Program-made: the position numbers and the translations under genes
In this document: piece by piece, positions 17,481 through 24,518 of the stretch
How positions within the stretch are numbered: position 1 is the first letter of the stretch
Layout: the number at the start of each line of letters is the position of its first letter
From: Sphaerisporangium krabiense
GTDB lineage: Bacteria; Actinomycetota; Actinomycetes; Streptosporangiales; Streptosporangiaceae
Direction: 5' to 3'
Length of the DNA stretch: 64,000 nucleotides
NCBI RefSeq assembly: GCF_014200435.1
Contig: NZ_JACHBR010000002.1
Location: 1,433,001 to 1,497,000 of the forward strand
Notes under the pieces: model-generated
What the model saw: the letters and a program-made list of their open reading frames with translations, nothing else
Told to the model about the DNA's origin: nothing
The model's database searches: none

Positions 17481-18173
17481 TCACACCCCCCGCAGCGCGG
17501 GGCCGCCGGCCGCCGCCCAGCCCGCGGCCGGGCCCGCGTAGGCGACCCCGCCGGGGCCGAGCGCCACCACCGAGTCGTACAGGTCCGCCAGGCCCCCGGT
17601 GTCGTGCGTCGCCACCACCACGTGGCCGTCCCGGCCCGCCAGGATCTCCCGGAACCGATCCCGCTGCTCGGGGTCCAGCCCGGCCGTGGGCTCGTCCAGA
17701 AGGATCACCTCGGCGTCGTGCACGAGCGTCTGGGCCAGCCCGACGCGGCGCAGCTGGCCGCCCGACAGGGCGGCGCAGCTCTCACCGGCCAGCTCGCCGA
17801 GTCCCACGGTCTCCAGCGCCGCGGGCGCCCGCCGCCAGGCCTCGCGGCGCGGAAGGCCCTTGAGCCATCCGGCGTACCCCACCTGCTCGCGCGCGGTCAG
17901 GCCCGGCAGCGGCCGGACGTCCTGCGGCATCCAGCCCACCAGGGCGCGGTAGCGGGCCCGGTCGCGGCGCAGGGCCGGGTCCAGGCCCCGGTAGGAGACC
18001 CGGCCCGCGCGCGGGTGGAACAGCGAGGCGGCCAGGCCGAGCAGCGTGGACTTGCCCGACCCGTTCGGGCCGACCAGCGCCGTGCGCCCCTGGGGCAGGA
18101 GCAGGTCGAGATCGGTGAAGAGCCGGGAGCCGCGGCGATGGCCGAACCCGCACTCGTGAAAGGAAATCGGCAT
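17481..18173 (-). CDS. ABC transporter ATPase
   Basis: A 230-residue single-domain ATPase. It has Walker A GPNGSGKST, signature ALSGGQLRR, Walker B LLDEPTAGLDPE and a switch histidine in ATHDTGG. The compact size and the lack of a regulatory domain fit an exporter or lipoprotein-type transporter. The ATG start has CGGAGG nine bases upstream. It heads a three-gene minus-strand operon with the two membrane proteins downstream. Confidence 0.9.
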   Translation of the reverse strand: MPISFHECGFGHRRGSRLFTDLDLLLPQGRTALVGPNGSGKSTLLGLAASLFHPRAGRVSYRGLDPALRRDRARYRALVGWMPQDVRPLPGLTAREQVGYAGWLKGLPRREAWRRAPAALETVGLGELAGESCAALSGGQLRRVGLAQTLVHDAEVILLDEPTAGLDPEQRDRFREILAGRDGHVVVATHDTGGLADLYDSVVALGPGGVAYAGPAAGWAAAGGPALRGV

Positions 18174-18240
18174 CGGAAATCCTCCGATCGCGTCGGGCCC
18201 GGGCCGCGGCCCGCCACCGGAGGCCCCGTCGCCCCGAAGG

Positions 18241-18272
18241 CCGGGGCCGGACGCCTTGGGCGCCGGCCCCGG
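18241..18272 (-). terminator. 10-bp GC hairpin after the small secreted protein gene
   Basis: CCGGGGCCGG at 18241-18250 pairs exactly with 18263-18272 around a 12-base loop. It lies between the secreted protein gene and the ABC operon, both on the minus strand, so it probably ends the first transcript. Confidence 0.6.
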
Positions 18273-18297
18273 GGTTCCGGGGGTTCTGGGGGTTCCG
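18271..18297. repeat. Three tandem 9-bp repeats GGGGTTCCG
   Basis: Three contiguous copies of GGGGTTCCG; the middle one has CTG in place of CCG. They abut the hairpin at 18241-18272. The number of copies could vary by slippage. No function is evident. Confidence 0.6.
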
Positions 18298-18328
18298 GGA
18301 ACACGGCAGGCCGCGGCCCGCGCGGGCT

Positions 18329-18751
18329 TTACCAGAAGACCTGGACCTTGCGGGCCGAGACCCGGTACCAGTCCGCGCCCATGTTCTTCACGGTGAAGTG
18401 GTACTTGCCGGACCGGACGCGCCCCCAGTCGCCGCGCACCTTCTGCGAGACGCACCGGTAACCCTTGGTGCCGTAGTGCGAGTCCGGGCCGAAGCGCTCC
18501 CGGTACAGGCCGAGCCGCGGCGCCGCCACCCGCGAGTTGGCCGAACACCCGGTCAGCTCGATGGCCGTCCTCCAGCCGTCGCTGTTGAGGTCCTTCCAGG
18601 TGCGGGACTCGAACCCCGCGGCGACGTTGGACATCTTGGTGGTGAACTGCCCCTCCGCGCCGGCGAGCGTGGCGCCGGAGACGCCGATCACGCCGATCGC
18701 GGCGGCGAGCACCGCGCCCCTGCCGAGGACGCGCCTCATCGAGATCGCCAT
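18329..18751 (-). CDS. Small secreted protein of unknown function
   Basis: A 140-residue protein with a signal peptide (MAISMRRVLGRGAVLAAAIG..., cleavage after ATLAGA-like residues near 31). The mature part is about 110 residues with two cysteines (in LTGCSANS and YRCVSQKV) that could form a disulfide, and several aromatic residues near the end. I recognise no family. The ATG has GAAGGGA upstream. Its promoter carries three phased direct repeats (18845-18872), which suggests control by a two-component response regulator. Confidence 0.75.
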   Translation of the reverse strand: MAISMRRVLGRGAVLAAAIGVIGVSGATLAGAEGQFTTKMSNVAAGFESRTWKDLNSDGWRTAIELTGCSANSRVAAPRLGLYRERFGPDSHYGTKGYRCVSQKVRGDWGRVRSGKYHFTVKNMGADWYRVSARKVQVFW

Positions 18752-18827
18752 GGGGGACTCCCTTCGGTCGTGGACCACCGGCTCCCCCTGGAGCCGGGTC
18801 CGCCTGCTTCCTCTGTCGTGCGTGCCG

Positions 18828-18872
18828 AAGGTAGGCCGGGGCGTGTTGAGGCGATGTTGAGGATCCGTTGAG
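18828..18872 (-). promoter_or_regulatory. Three 11-bp-phased direct repeats overlapping a promoter
   Basis: On the minus strand CTCAAC occurs at three places exactly 11 bp apart (complement GTTGAG at 18845-18850, 18856-18861 and 18867-18872). TACCTT, a TANNNT -10 element, is at 18828-18833 (complement). The repeats sit where the -35 box should be. This layout is typical of OmpR/PhoB-family activators, which bind head-to-tail at 11-bp steps. It should drive the secreted protein gene that starts at 18751. Confidence 0.65.
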
Positions 18873-18912
18873 CCCGGCGCCGAGGAGGAAGAGAGGAAGA
18901 CGACCGGAGGGG

Positions 18913-19980
18913 TCAGCCGAGGAGCGCGGCGGTGTGGCGGCCCGCGGCGGCGGAGGCGAGGAAGGCCGGCAGGTCCTCGGCCAGGCCCCGCCCCATCGTG
19001 GACAGCCGCACCGGGCTGCGCCCGAGCAGCTCCTCCAGGCCGTCCACGGGCACGGTGACCAGCTCGTGGCGATCGGCGAGCCCGGCCGCCTGCGCGGCCA
19101 CCCGCGCGCCGAAGTCCCCGGGCAGCCCGGGCACCACCACCTGGGCGCGGGCCAGCGCCACCCGGCCGTAGGCGGTCAGCGAGTGGTGGGACACCCCGAC
19201 GTGCCGCTCGCGCAGGTCGCCCTGGCTGACCCGCAGCGCGCCCACCGGGCGCCCGCCCAGCACGGCCGCCGCGTTGACCGCCTCGCCCGCCGAGACCCCG
19301 GAGAAGCCCCACCGGGTGCCCGTGCCGAGGTTGCCCGGCCCCTGGGCGACGATCGCCGCGTCCGCGCCCAGCACGTGCCGGGCCGCGAGCAGGCCGGTGT
19401 GGACGGTCACGGCCTCCACGTCGCCCCCGAACGCCTGCCCGGTCGTCACCACCCCGCACAGCCAGCCGGTCTCGCGCAGCCGGGCGGCCGACATCGAGAA
19501 CCAGCCCGGCAGCGCGCCGCCGTCCAGCATGACGTAGGCCACCTTGGCCGAGGGACGCGTGCCGTACAGGCCGCACAGGATCGCGGGCAGCGCCGAGTGC
19601 AGGTCGGCGACCACGACGGGCATGCCGTCCAGCGAGTCGGCCTCGCGCAGGACCTCGTGGTACGGGGAGTCCTGCTCGTCGGCGCCGAGCACGGTGGCCT
19701 GCAGCGGGGTGTACCGGGCCTTGACCAGGTGGCCCGGTCCGTCGGGATCTTCGGGCAAACGGTCCGGTACGGCCACTACCATGGCGTAGCCTCCCGTACC
19801 GAGACCCATGGCGAGCGCGGTCGTGTTCAGCAGCACCGTGTCGCCTGGTTCGGGACGGCCCACCAACGGGGGGTAGGCCAGCGCCCGGCAATCCCCCTCG
19901 GGGAGGCTCACCTGAAGTTCGACCGCTCCCGGCCATTCGCGCCGGACCGACAGCACCTCGCCCTTGCGCCACCTGATCAC
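18913..19980 (-). CDS. DUF3866 family protein
   Basis: A 355-residue protein fitting DUF3866, a family of unknown function found in actinobacteria. Supporting parts are an N-terminal beta-rich stretch (VLSVRREWPGAVELQV, PGDTVLLNTTALAMGLGTGG) and later glycine-rich segments (VAQGPGNLGTGTRWGFSG). There is no signal peptide or membrane helix. It is divergent from pafB with only 37 bases between starts, so the two units share a promoter region. GTG 19980 lies six bases after a TACCCT -10 on the minus strand, so it is probably leaderless. Confidence 0.8.
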   Translation of the reverse strand: MIRWRKGEVLSVRREWPGAVELQVSLPEGDCRALAYPPLVGRPEPGDTVLLNTTALAMGLGTGGYAMVVAVPDRLPEDPDGPGHLVKARYTPLQATVLGADEQDSPYHEVLREADSLDGMPVVVADLHSALPAILCGLYGTRPSAKVAYVMLDGGALPGWFSMSAARLRETGWLCGVVTTGQAFGGDVEAVTVHTGLLAARHVLGADAAIVAQGPGNLGTGTRWGFSGVSAGEAVNAAAVLGGRPVGALRVSQGDLRERHVGVSHHSLTAYGRVALARAQVVVPGLPGDFGARVAAQAAGLADRHELVTVPVDGLEELLGRSPVRLSTMGRGLAEDLPAFLASAAAGRHTAALLG

Positions 19981-19986
19981 CCGGCA

Positions 19987-19992
19987 AGGGTA
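19987..19992 (-). promoter_or_regulatory. -10 element for a leaderless DUF3866 transcript
   Basis: TACCCT on the minus strand ends six bases before GTG 19980. It lies within the 37-base interval shared with pafB. Confidence 0.5.
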
Positions 19993-20017
19993 GCGTCATC
20001 GTGAGAAGGGAGGCCCC

Positions 20018-20962
20018 ATGTCCCGGCGGAAGACCGAGCGGCTGCTGAACCTCGTGATCTGCCTGCTCTCCACCCGGCGCCCGCTCAGCGCGGAGCAGAT
20101 CCGCCATGCCGTGCCCGGCTACGACGCCGCCAACGACGAGGCCTTCCAGCGCATGTTCGAGCGCGACAAGACCGAGTTGCGCGAGATCGGCATCCCGGTC
20201 CAGGTCCACAAGGACCCCTGGGAGGACGAGCCCGGCTACCGCATCGAGCGCGAGGCCTACGAGCTGCCCGAGATCACCCTGGAGGCCGACGAGGCCGCCG
20301 TGCTCGGCCTGGCCGCCCAGGTGTGGCAGCGCGCCACGCTGGCCGAGGCCGCGAGCGGCGCCCTGCTCAAGCTCCGCGCGGGCGGCGTCCAGACCGACGA
20401 GTCCTCCGCGGGGCCGCTGGAGCTGCGCGTGGACACCCGCGACCCGGCCTTCCCCGGCCTGTGGGAGGCCGTGCGCGACCGCAGGGTCGTCCGCTTCGAC
20501 TACCGCGCCGCCGGCAGCGGGGTCACGCTCACCCGCACCGTGGAGCCCTGGGGCGTGGTCAGCCGCCGCGGCCGCTGGTACCTGGTCGGCCACGACCGCG
20601 AGCGCGACGCGCCCCGCGTCTTCCGCCTCAGCCGCGTCAGCGGGCCGGTCACGCCGGTCGGCCGCCCCGGCGCGGTCACCGTGCCCGGCGGCGTCGACAT
20701 CCGCTCCATGGTCGGATACCGCGACAGCCTGGTGCCCGAGCGCGTGGCCACCGTCCGCGTCCGCGAGGGCACCTGCCAGTGGCTGCGCCAGACCGGCGAG
20801 GTGACCCCCGGCGACGACGGCTGGGACCTGGTCGCCCTCGACTTCGCCGACCCGGAGTGGATCGCCGGGTCGATCGTCGGCTTCGCCGCCGACGCCGAGG
20901 TCCTCGATCCGCCCGACCTCCGCGACGCGGTCATCCGCAGGCTGAAGGGAGCGCTGGCGTGA
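20018..20962 (+). CDS. pafB: WYL-domain regulator PafB
   Basis: A 314-residue protein with an N-terminal winged helix (SRRKTERLLNLVICLLSTRRPLS...), a central WYL domain (RGRWYLVGHDRERD) and a C-terminal extension (WCX). PafB acts with PafC as a transcription activator of the DNA-damage response in mycobacteria. The ATG has GAAGGGAGG upstream. Its stop overlaps the pafC start as GTGA, so the partners are made in balance. Confidence 0.94.
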   Translation: MSRRKTERLLNLVICLLSTRRPLSAEQIRHAVPGYDAANDEAFQRMFERDKTELREIGIPVQVHKDPWEDEPGYRIEREAYELPEITLEADEAAVLGLAAQVWQRATLAEAASGALLKLRAGGVQTDESSAGPLELRVDTRDPAFPGLWEAVRDRRVVRFDYRAAGSGVTLTRTVEPWGVVSRRGRWYLVGHDRERDAPRVFRLSRVSGPVTPVGRPGAVTVPGGVDIRSMVGYRDSLVPERVATVRVREGTCQWLRQTGEVTPGDDGWDLVALDFADPEWIAGSIVGFAADAEVLDPPDLRDAVIRRLKGALA

Positions 20963-21915
20963 GCACCGCCGACCGCCTGCCCCGGCTCCTCGCCCTCGTC
21001 CCCTACCTGATGTCCCACCCGGGCGCGCAGGTCCCCGAGGTGGCGCGGCTGTTCGGGCTCACCGAGAAGCAGCTCATCGACGACCTGCAGCTCGTGTGGA
21101 TGTGCGGGCTGCCCGGGCACACCCCCGGCGACCTCATCGACGTCTCCTGGGACGGCGGCGAGATCCTCATCGACAACGCCGAGACCATCGCCCGGCCGCT
21201 GCGCCTCGGCGTGGACGAGGCCAGCGCGCTGCTGGTGGCACTGCGCATGCTCGCCGAGCTGCCCGAGTTCGAGGACAGCGAGGCGCTGGCCCGCGTGGTC
21301 GCCAAGCTGGAGAGCGCGGCGGGCGAGGGCGCCGCGCAGGTCAGCAGCCAGGTCGCCTTCGAGCTGGACGCCGCGCCCGACGCCATGGCCACCGTCACCG
21401 ACGCCCTGCGCAGGCGGCGCAGGCTGTCGCTGCGCTACTACGTGCCGGGCCGTGACGAGATCACCCCGCGCGAGGTGGACCCGACGCGGCTGGTCATGGT
21501 GGACGGCCGCTCCTACCTGGAGGGCTGGTGCTACCGCGCGGACGGCATGCGGCTGTTCCGCCTGGACCGCATCGTCGGCGTGGAGGTGCTGGACGTCCCC
21601 GCCGAGCCTCCGGCCGAGGCCGAGCCCATCGACGTGACCGACGGGGTGTTCCGGCCCTCGCCCTCCGACGAGCTGGTGGAGCTGGAGCTCACCCCCGCCG
21701 GCCGCTGGGTCACCGAGCACTACCCCTGCGAGGAGGTCACCGAGCTGGGGGAGGGGCGGCTGCGGGTCACGCTGCGCGCCCGCGACCAGGGCTGGGTGGT
21801 GCGGCTGGCCCTGCGGCTCGGCGACGGCGGCCGGGTGCTGGCCCCGGAGTCGCTGGCGCGGCGGGTCCACGAGGTCGCCTCCCGCACGCTGGCCCTGTAC
21901 GAGTCGGCGCACTGA
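20959..21915 (+). CDS. pafC: WYL-domain regulator PafC
   Basis: A 318-residue partner of PafB. It has an N-terminal helix-turn-helix region (DRLPRLLALVPYLMSHPG, EVARLFGLTEKQL), a WYL domain with the related motif RSYLEGWCYRADGMRLFRL, and a C-terminal WCX-like region. PafB and PafC form a heterodimer that redirects RNA polymerase to damage genes. The start is GTG 20959, overlapping the pafB stop. Confidence 0.94.
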   Translation: MSTADRLPRLLALVPYLMSHPGAQVPEVARLFGLTEKQLIDDLQLVWMCGLPGHTPGDLIDVSWDGGEILIDNAETIARPLRLGVDEASALLVALRMLAELPEFEDSEALARVVAKLESAAGEGAAQVSSQVAFELDAAPDAMATVTDALRRRRRLSLRYYVPGRDEITPREVDPTRLVMVDGRSYLEGWCYRADGMRLFRLDRIVGVEVLDVPAEPPAEAEPIDVTDGVFRPSPSDELVELELTPAGRWVTEHYPCEEVTELGEGRLRVTLRARDQGWVVRLALRLGDGGRVLAPESLARRVHEVASRTLALYESAH

Positions 21916-21974
21916 CCGGGCGTCCGAACACCCCGTAAAGCCCCAACCCCGATATTTCGGCCTCCCGCTTTCGG

Positions 21975-21980
21975 TAAAGT
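21975..21980 (+). promoter_or_regulatory. -10 element for the small membrane protein
   Basis: TAAAGT ends eight bases before the ATG at 21989, consistent with a leaderless or nearly leaderless transcript. Confidence 0.5.
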
Positions 21981-21988
21981 TCGGCGTC

Positions 21989-22183
21989 ATGACGTGGATC
22001 TATCTCGCGGTCGGCCTCGCGGTCGCCGGCCTGGCGCCGGTCGCGCTGCTGACCGCGCGGGTGCTGGTGGCCGTACGGGGTCTGACGCGTGAAATGGAAC
22101 GGACCGCCCGGCGTCTGGAATCGGTCCGGTCCACGGCCATCGCCTCCGCGGGACGCATTGAAGGTCCCGGAGGGGTGAAGTAA
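21989..22183 (+). CDS. Small single-helix membrane protein
   Basis: A 64-residue protein with one hydrophobic segment at residues 3-31 and a basic, arginine-rich tail (REMERTARRLESVR). It lies between pafC and tatA. The function is unknown. ATG 21989 is preceded by TAAAGT rather than a ribosome site, which supports a leaderless start. It could be a small partner of the Tat system, but only position suggests this. Confidence 0.7.
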   Translation: MTWIYLAVGLAVAGLAPVALLTARVLVAVRGLTREMERTARRLESVRSTAIASAGRIEGPGGVK

Positions 22184-22210
22184 CCGACCGGGGCAGCGTA
22201 CGATCGTGCT

Positions 22211-22216
22211 TAGATT
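22211..22216 (+). promoter_or_regulatory. -10 element of the tatA promoter
   Basis: TAGATT is followed by a leader of about 22 bases that contains the ribosome site AAGGATG before ATG 22245. Confidence 0.5.
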
Positions 22217-22244
22217 GCACGTCTGTCTGCTTTAAGGATGTGAC

Positions 22245-22592
22245 ATGGGTGGATTGGGTGCGCCCGAACTGATCATCATCGGGCTGGTCCTGGTGCTGCT
22301 CTTCGGCGCCAAGAAGCTTCCCGACACCGCAAGGGCGCTCGGCCAGTCCCTGCGGCTGTTCAAGAAGGAGACCACCAAGCTGCACGAGGAGGACGACGCC
22401 AGGGCCGCGCAGGCCACCGCGGCCGCTCAGCCCGTGGTCGTCCAGCCGCAGCCCCTGCCTGCCTCGACCCCGTCGGTCGAGGAGCGGCTGCGCCTCCTGG
22501 AGGAGGAGAACGCCAAGCTGCGGACCTCCTCGCAGGCTCGTCCCACCGACGCGACGGTCAGCGGGGTCCAGAAGGACCAGGGTCACGCCTGA
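22245..22592 (+). CDS. tatA: Sec-independent translocase subunit TatA
   Basis: A 115-residue protein. One N-terminal membrane helix (ELIIIGLVLVLLFGAKKLPD) with the conserved FGAKKLP hinge is followed by an amphipathic helix and a polar tail. TatA forms the pore for folded Tat substrates. The tail is longer than in many TatA proteins and has a coiled-coil-like end (VEERLRLLEEENAKL). tatC follows 56 bases later. Confidence 0.94.
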   Translation: MGGLGAPELIIIGLVLVLLFGAKKLPDTARALGQSLRLFKKETTKLHEEDDARAAQATAAAQPVVVQPQPLPASTPSVEERLRLLEEENAKLRTSSQARPTDATVSGVQKDQGHA

Positions 22593-22648
22593 GCCAGGCT
22601 TCCCGACCCGACCGCTAACCTGACCGCCCGCGAAGACAGGGACGCCGG

Positions 22649-23512
22649 ATGGCACTGCTGAAACGGTCGAGCCCGGCCGGCGAGAGCCAGGCCGCGCCCG
22701 ATCCCGAGGGGCGCATGCCGCTCATGGACCACCTCCGTGAGCTGCGTAACCGCCTGGTCAAGGCGATGGCCGGCCTGGTCGTCGGCACGATCGTCGGTTT
22801 CGTGTTCTTCGACCGGCTGTGGGTCTTCATGACCGGGCCCTTCTGCCGGCTGCCCCAGGCGCACAAGCTCAACAACGAGTGCACGCTCGTGGTCCAGGGC
22901 GTCTTCGAGGGCTTCATGGTCAACCTGCAGGTCGCCCTCATGTTCGGCGCCGTGGTCTCCGCGCCGATCTGGCTCTACCAGGTCTGGGCCTTCGTCACCC
23001 CGGGCCTGTACCGCAACGAGCGGCGCTACTCGATCACGTTCCTCGGGCTGGCCGTGCCGCTGTTCGTGGCCGGGGCCGGGCTCGCCTACGTCACGATGGA
23101 CAAGGGCCTGTCCCTGCTGCTCGGCTTCGCGCCCGGCAACGTGATCCCGCTGATCACCATGAGCGAGTACGTCGGGTTCCTGATGGCCATGCTCATCATC
23201 TTCGGCCTCTCCTTCGAGTTGCCGTTGCTGATGGTCTTCCTGAACCTCATCGGCGTGCTGCGGTTCAAGATGGTGAGCAAGCACCAGCGCATGGTCGTGT
23301 TCCTGATGTTCCTGTTCGCCGCCGTGGCGACCCCGAGCCAGGACCCGATCACCATGCTGGCGCTCGCGGTGCCGATGGTCGGTATGTTCATGATCGCCGA
23401 GGTGTTCATGTACTTCCACGACCGCAAGAAGGAAGAGCAGGAGGCCCAGCGTCAGCGCGAGCTCGCCGAGGAGCTCGACGGTCCCGGAGCGAGCGTGGAC
23501 ACCCTGGACTGA
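22649..23512 (+). CDS. tatC: Sec-independent translocase subunit TatC
   Basis: A 287-residue protein with six membrane helices. The N-terminal motif MPLMDHLRELRNRLVKA and the first periplasmic loop, with paired cysteines in FCRLPQ and NECTLV, are typical of TatC. It recognises twin-arginine signal peptides. It follows tatA, and TAACCT at 22616-22621 may add an internal promoter. The C-terminal tail is acidic and charged. Confidence 0.95.
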   Translation: MALLKRSSPAGESQAAPDPEGRMPLMDHLRELRNRLVKAMAGLVVGTIVGFVFFDRLWVFMTGPFCRLPQAHKLNNECTLVVQGVFEGFMVNLQVALMFGAVVSAPIWLYQVWAFVTPGLYRNERRYSITFLGLAVPLFVAGAGLAYVTMDKGLSLLLGFAPGNVIPLITMSEYVGFLMAMLIIFGLSFELPLLMVFLNLIGVLRFKMVSKHQRMVVFLMFLFAAVATPSQDPITMLALAVPMVGMFMIAEVFMYFHDRKKEEQEAQRQRELAEELDGPGASVDTLD

Positions 23513-23539
23513 CCTCTAGATCAGCGGGCCATGTCCGGA

Positions 23540-23545
23540 TAAGTT
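23540..23545 (+). promoter_or_regulatory. -10 element for a leaderless lipid-kinase transcript
   Basis: TAAGTT ends six bases before ATG 23552, and no ribosome site is present. Confidence 0.55.
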
Positions 23546-23551
23546 CCGGTA

Positions 23552-24436
23552 ATGCCTGGTGAGTTGGTCCTGCTCGTGAACCCCGCGGCCCGTGGCGGCC
23601 GTTCGTCGCGCCTGCTCGACCCCGTGGTGCGCCGCCTGCGGGCCGGCGGCCGCCCGGTGTCGGTCGTCGTGGGTGCCAGTGCCGAGGACGCGCTCGAACG
23701 CGCCCGCGCGGCCGTCGCCGCGGGTCCGGAGGCCCTGGTCGCCTTCGGCGGCGACGGGCTGGTCCACCTGGCCGTCCAGGCGGTCGCCGGCACCGGCGTC
23801 CCGCTCGGGGTGATCCCCGCGGGCACCGGCAACGACATCGCCGCCGCCTTCGGCATCCCCCGGGACCTGCGCGCCGCGGCGGACGTCGTCGCGGCCGGCG
23901 CGGTCCGGGTGGCCGACCTGGCGCGCACCGACGGCGGGGAGTGGTTCGCCGGGGTGATGGCCTGCGGCTTCGACTCCAAGGTCAACGAGCGGGCCAACCG
24001 GATGACCGGCCCGCCCGGCGCCGCCCGTTACCTGCTGGCCATGCTGCGCGAGCTGCGCGCCTTCGCCCCCATCCCCTTCACCGTCACCCTCGACGGCGAG
24101 ACCTCCGCGGGGGAGGCGACGCTGGTCGCCGTCGCCAACACCGGCTCCTACGGCGCGGGCATGCGCGTCTGCCCCCAGGCCGAGCCCGACGACGGCCTGC
24201 TCGACGTCCTGACCGTGGGCCCGATGCCCGCGGCGGCCTTCCTGCGCGTCTTCCCCCGCGTCTACCGGGGCACCCACCTCGGCCACCCGGCGATCACCGC
24301 CCGCCGCGCCCGCCGCGTCACGATCGACGCCCCCGGCGTGATCGCCTACGCCGACGGCGAGCGCCTCGGCCCCCTCCCGCTGACCTGCGAGATCGTCCCC
24401 GGCGCCCTGCGCCTCCTCGCCCCGCCCACGGTCTGA
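23552..24436 (+). CDS. Diacylglycerol kinase family lipid kinase
   Basis: A 294-residue lipid kinase of the DagK/YegS type. It has the N-terminal NPAARGG motif, the catalytic GGDGLVHLA loop and the GTGNDIAAAFG nucleotide-binding motif. It should phosphorylate diacylglycerol or a related lipid at the membrane. The neighbour order tatC - kinase - helicase matches Streptomyces. The message is probably leaderless. Confidence 0.9.
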   Translation: MPGELVLLVNPAARGGRSSRLLDPVVRRLRAGGRPVSVVVGASAEDALERARAAVAAGPEALVAFGGDGLVHLAVQAVAGTGVPLGVIPAGTGNDIAAAFGIPRDLRAAADVVAAGAVRVADLARTDGGEWFAGVMACGFDSKVNERANRMTGPPGAARYLLAMLRELRAFAPIPFTVTLDGETSAGEATLVAVANTGSYGAGMRVCPQAEPDDGLLDVLTVGPMPAAAFLRVFPRVYRGTHLGHPAITARRARRVTIDAPGVIAYADGERLGPLPLTCEIVPGALRLLAPPTV

Positions 24437-24505
24437 GCGCCGGCACCGATCGCGCGGGCTCCAGGGGCCGATCCGGACTCGGTCGGGCCGGAAACACGCT
24501 GTCGG

Positions 24506-24511
24506 TAGGCT
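24506..24511 (+). promoter_or_regulatory. -10 element for a leaderless helicase transcript
   Basis: TAGGCT ends seven bases before ATG 24519. TGTCGG directly precedes it. Confidence 0.55.
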
Positions 24512-24518
24512 GAAGACC

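Noticed and set aside
18271-18297. CRISPR-like or satellite repeat
   Set aside because: Only three 9-bp units with no spacers.
24499-24511. PafBC-dependent damage promoter before the helicase
   Set aside because: TGTCGG is present, but it abuts the -10 directly; the known motif needs about eight bases between them.
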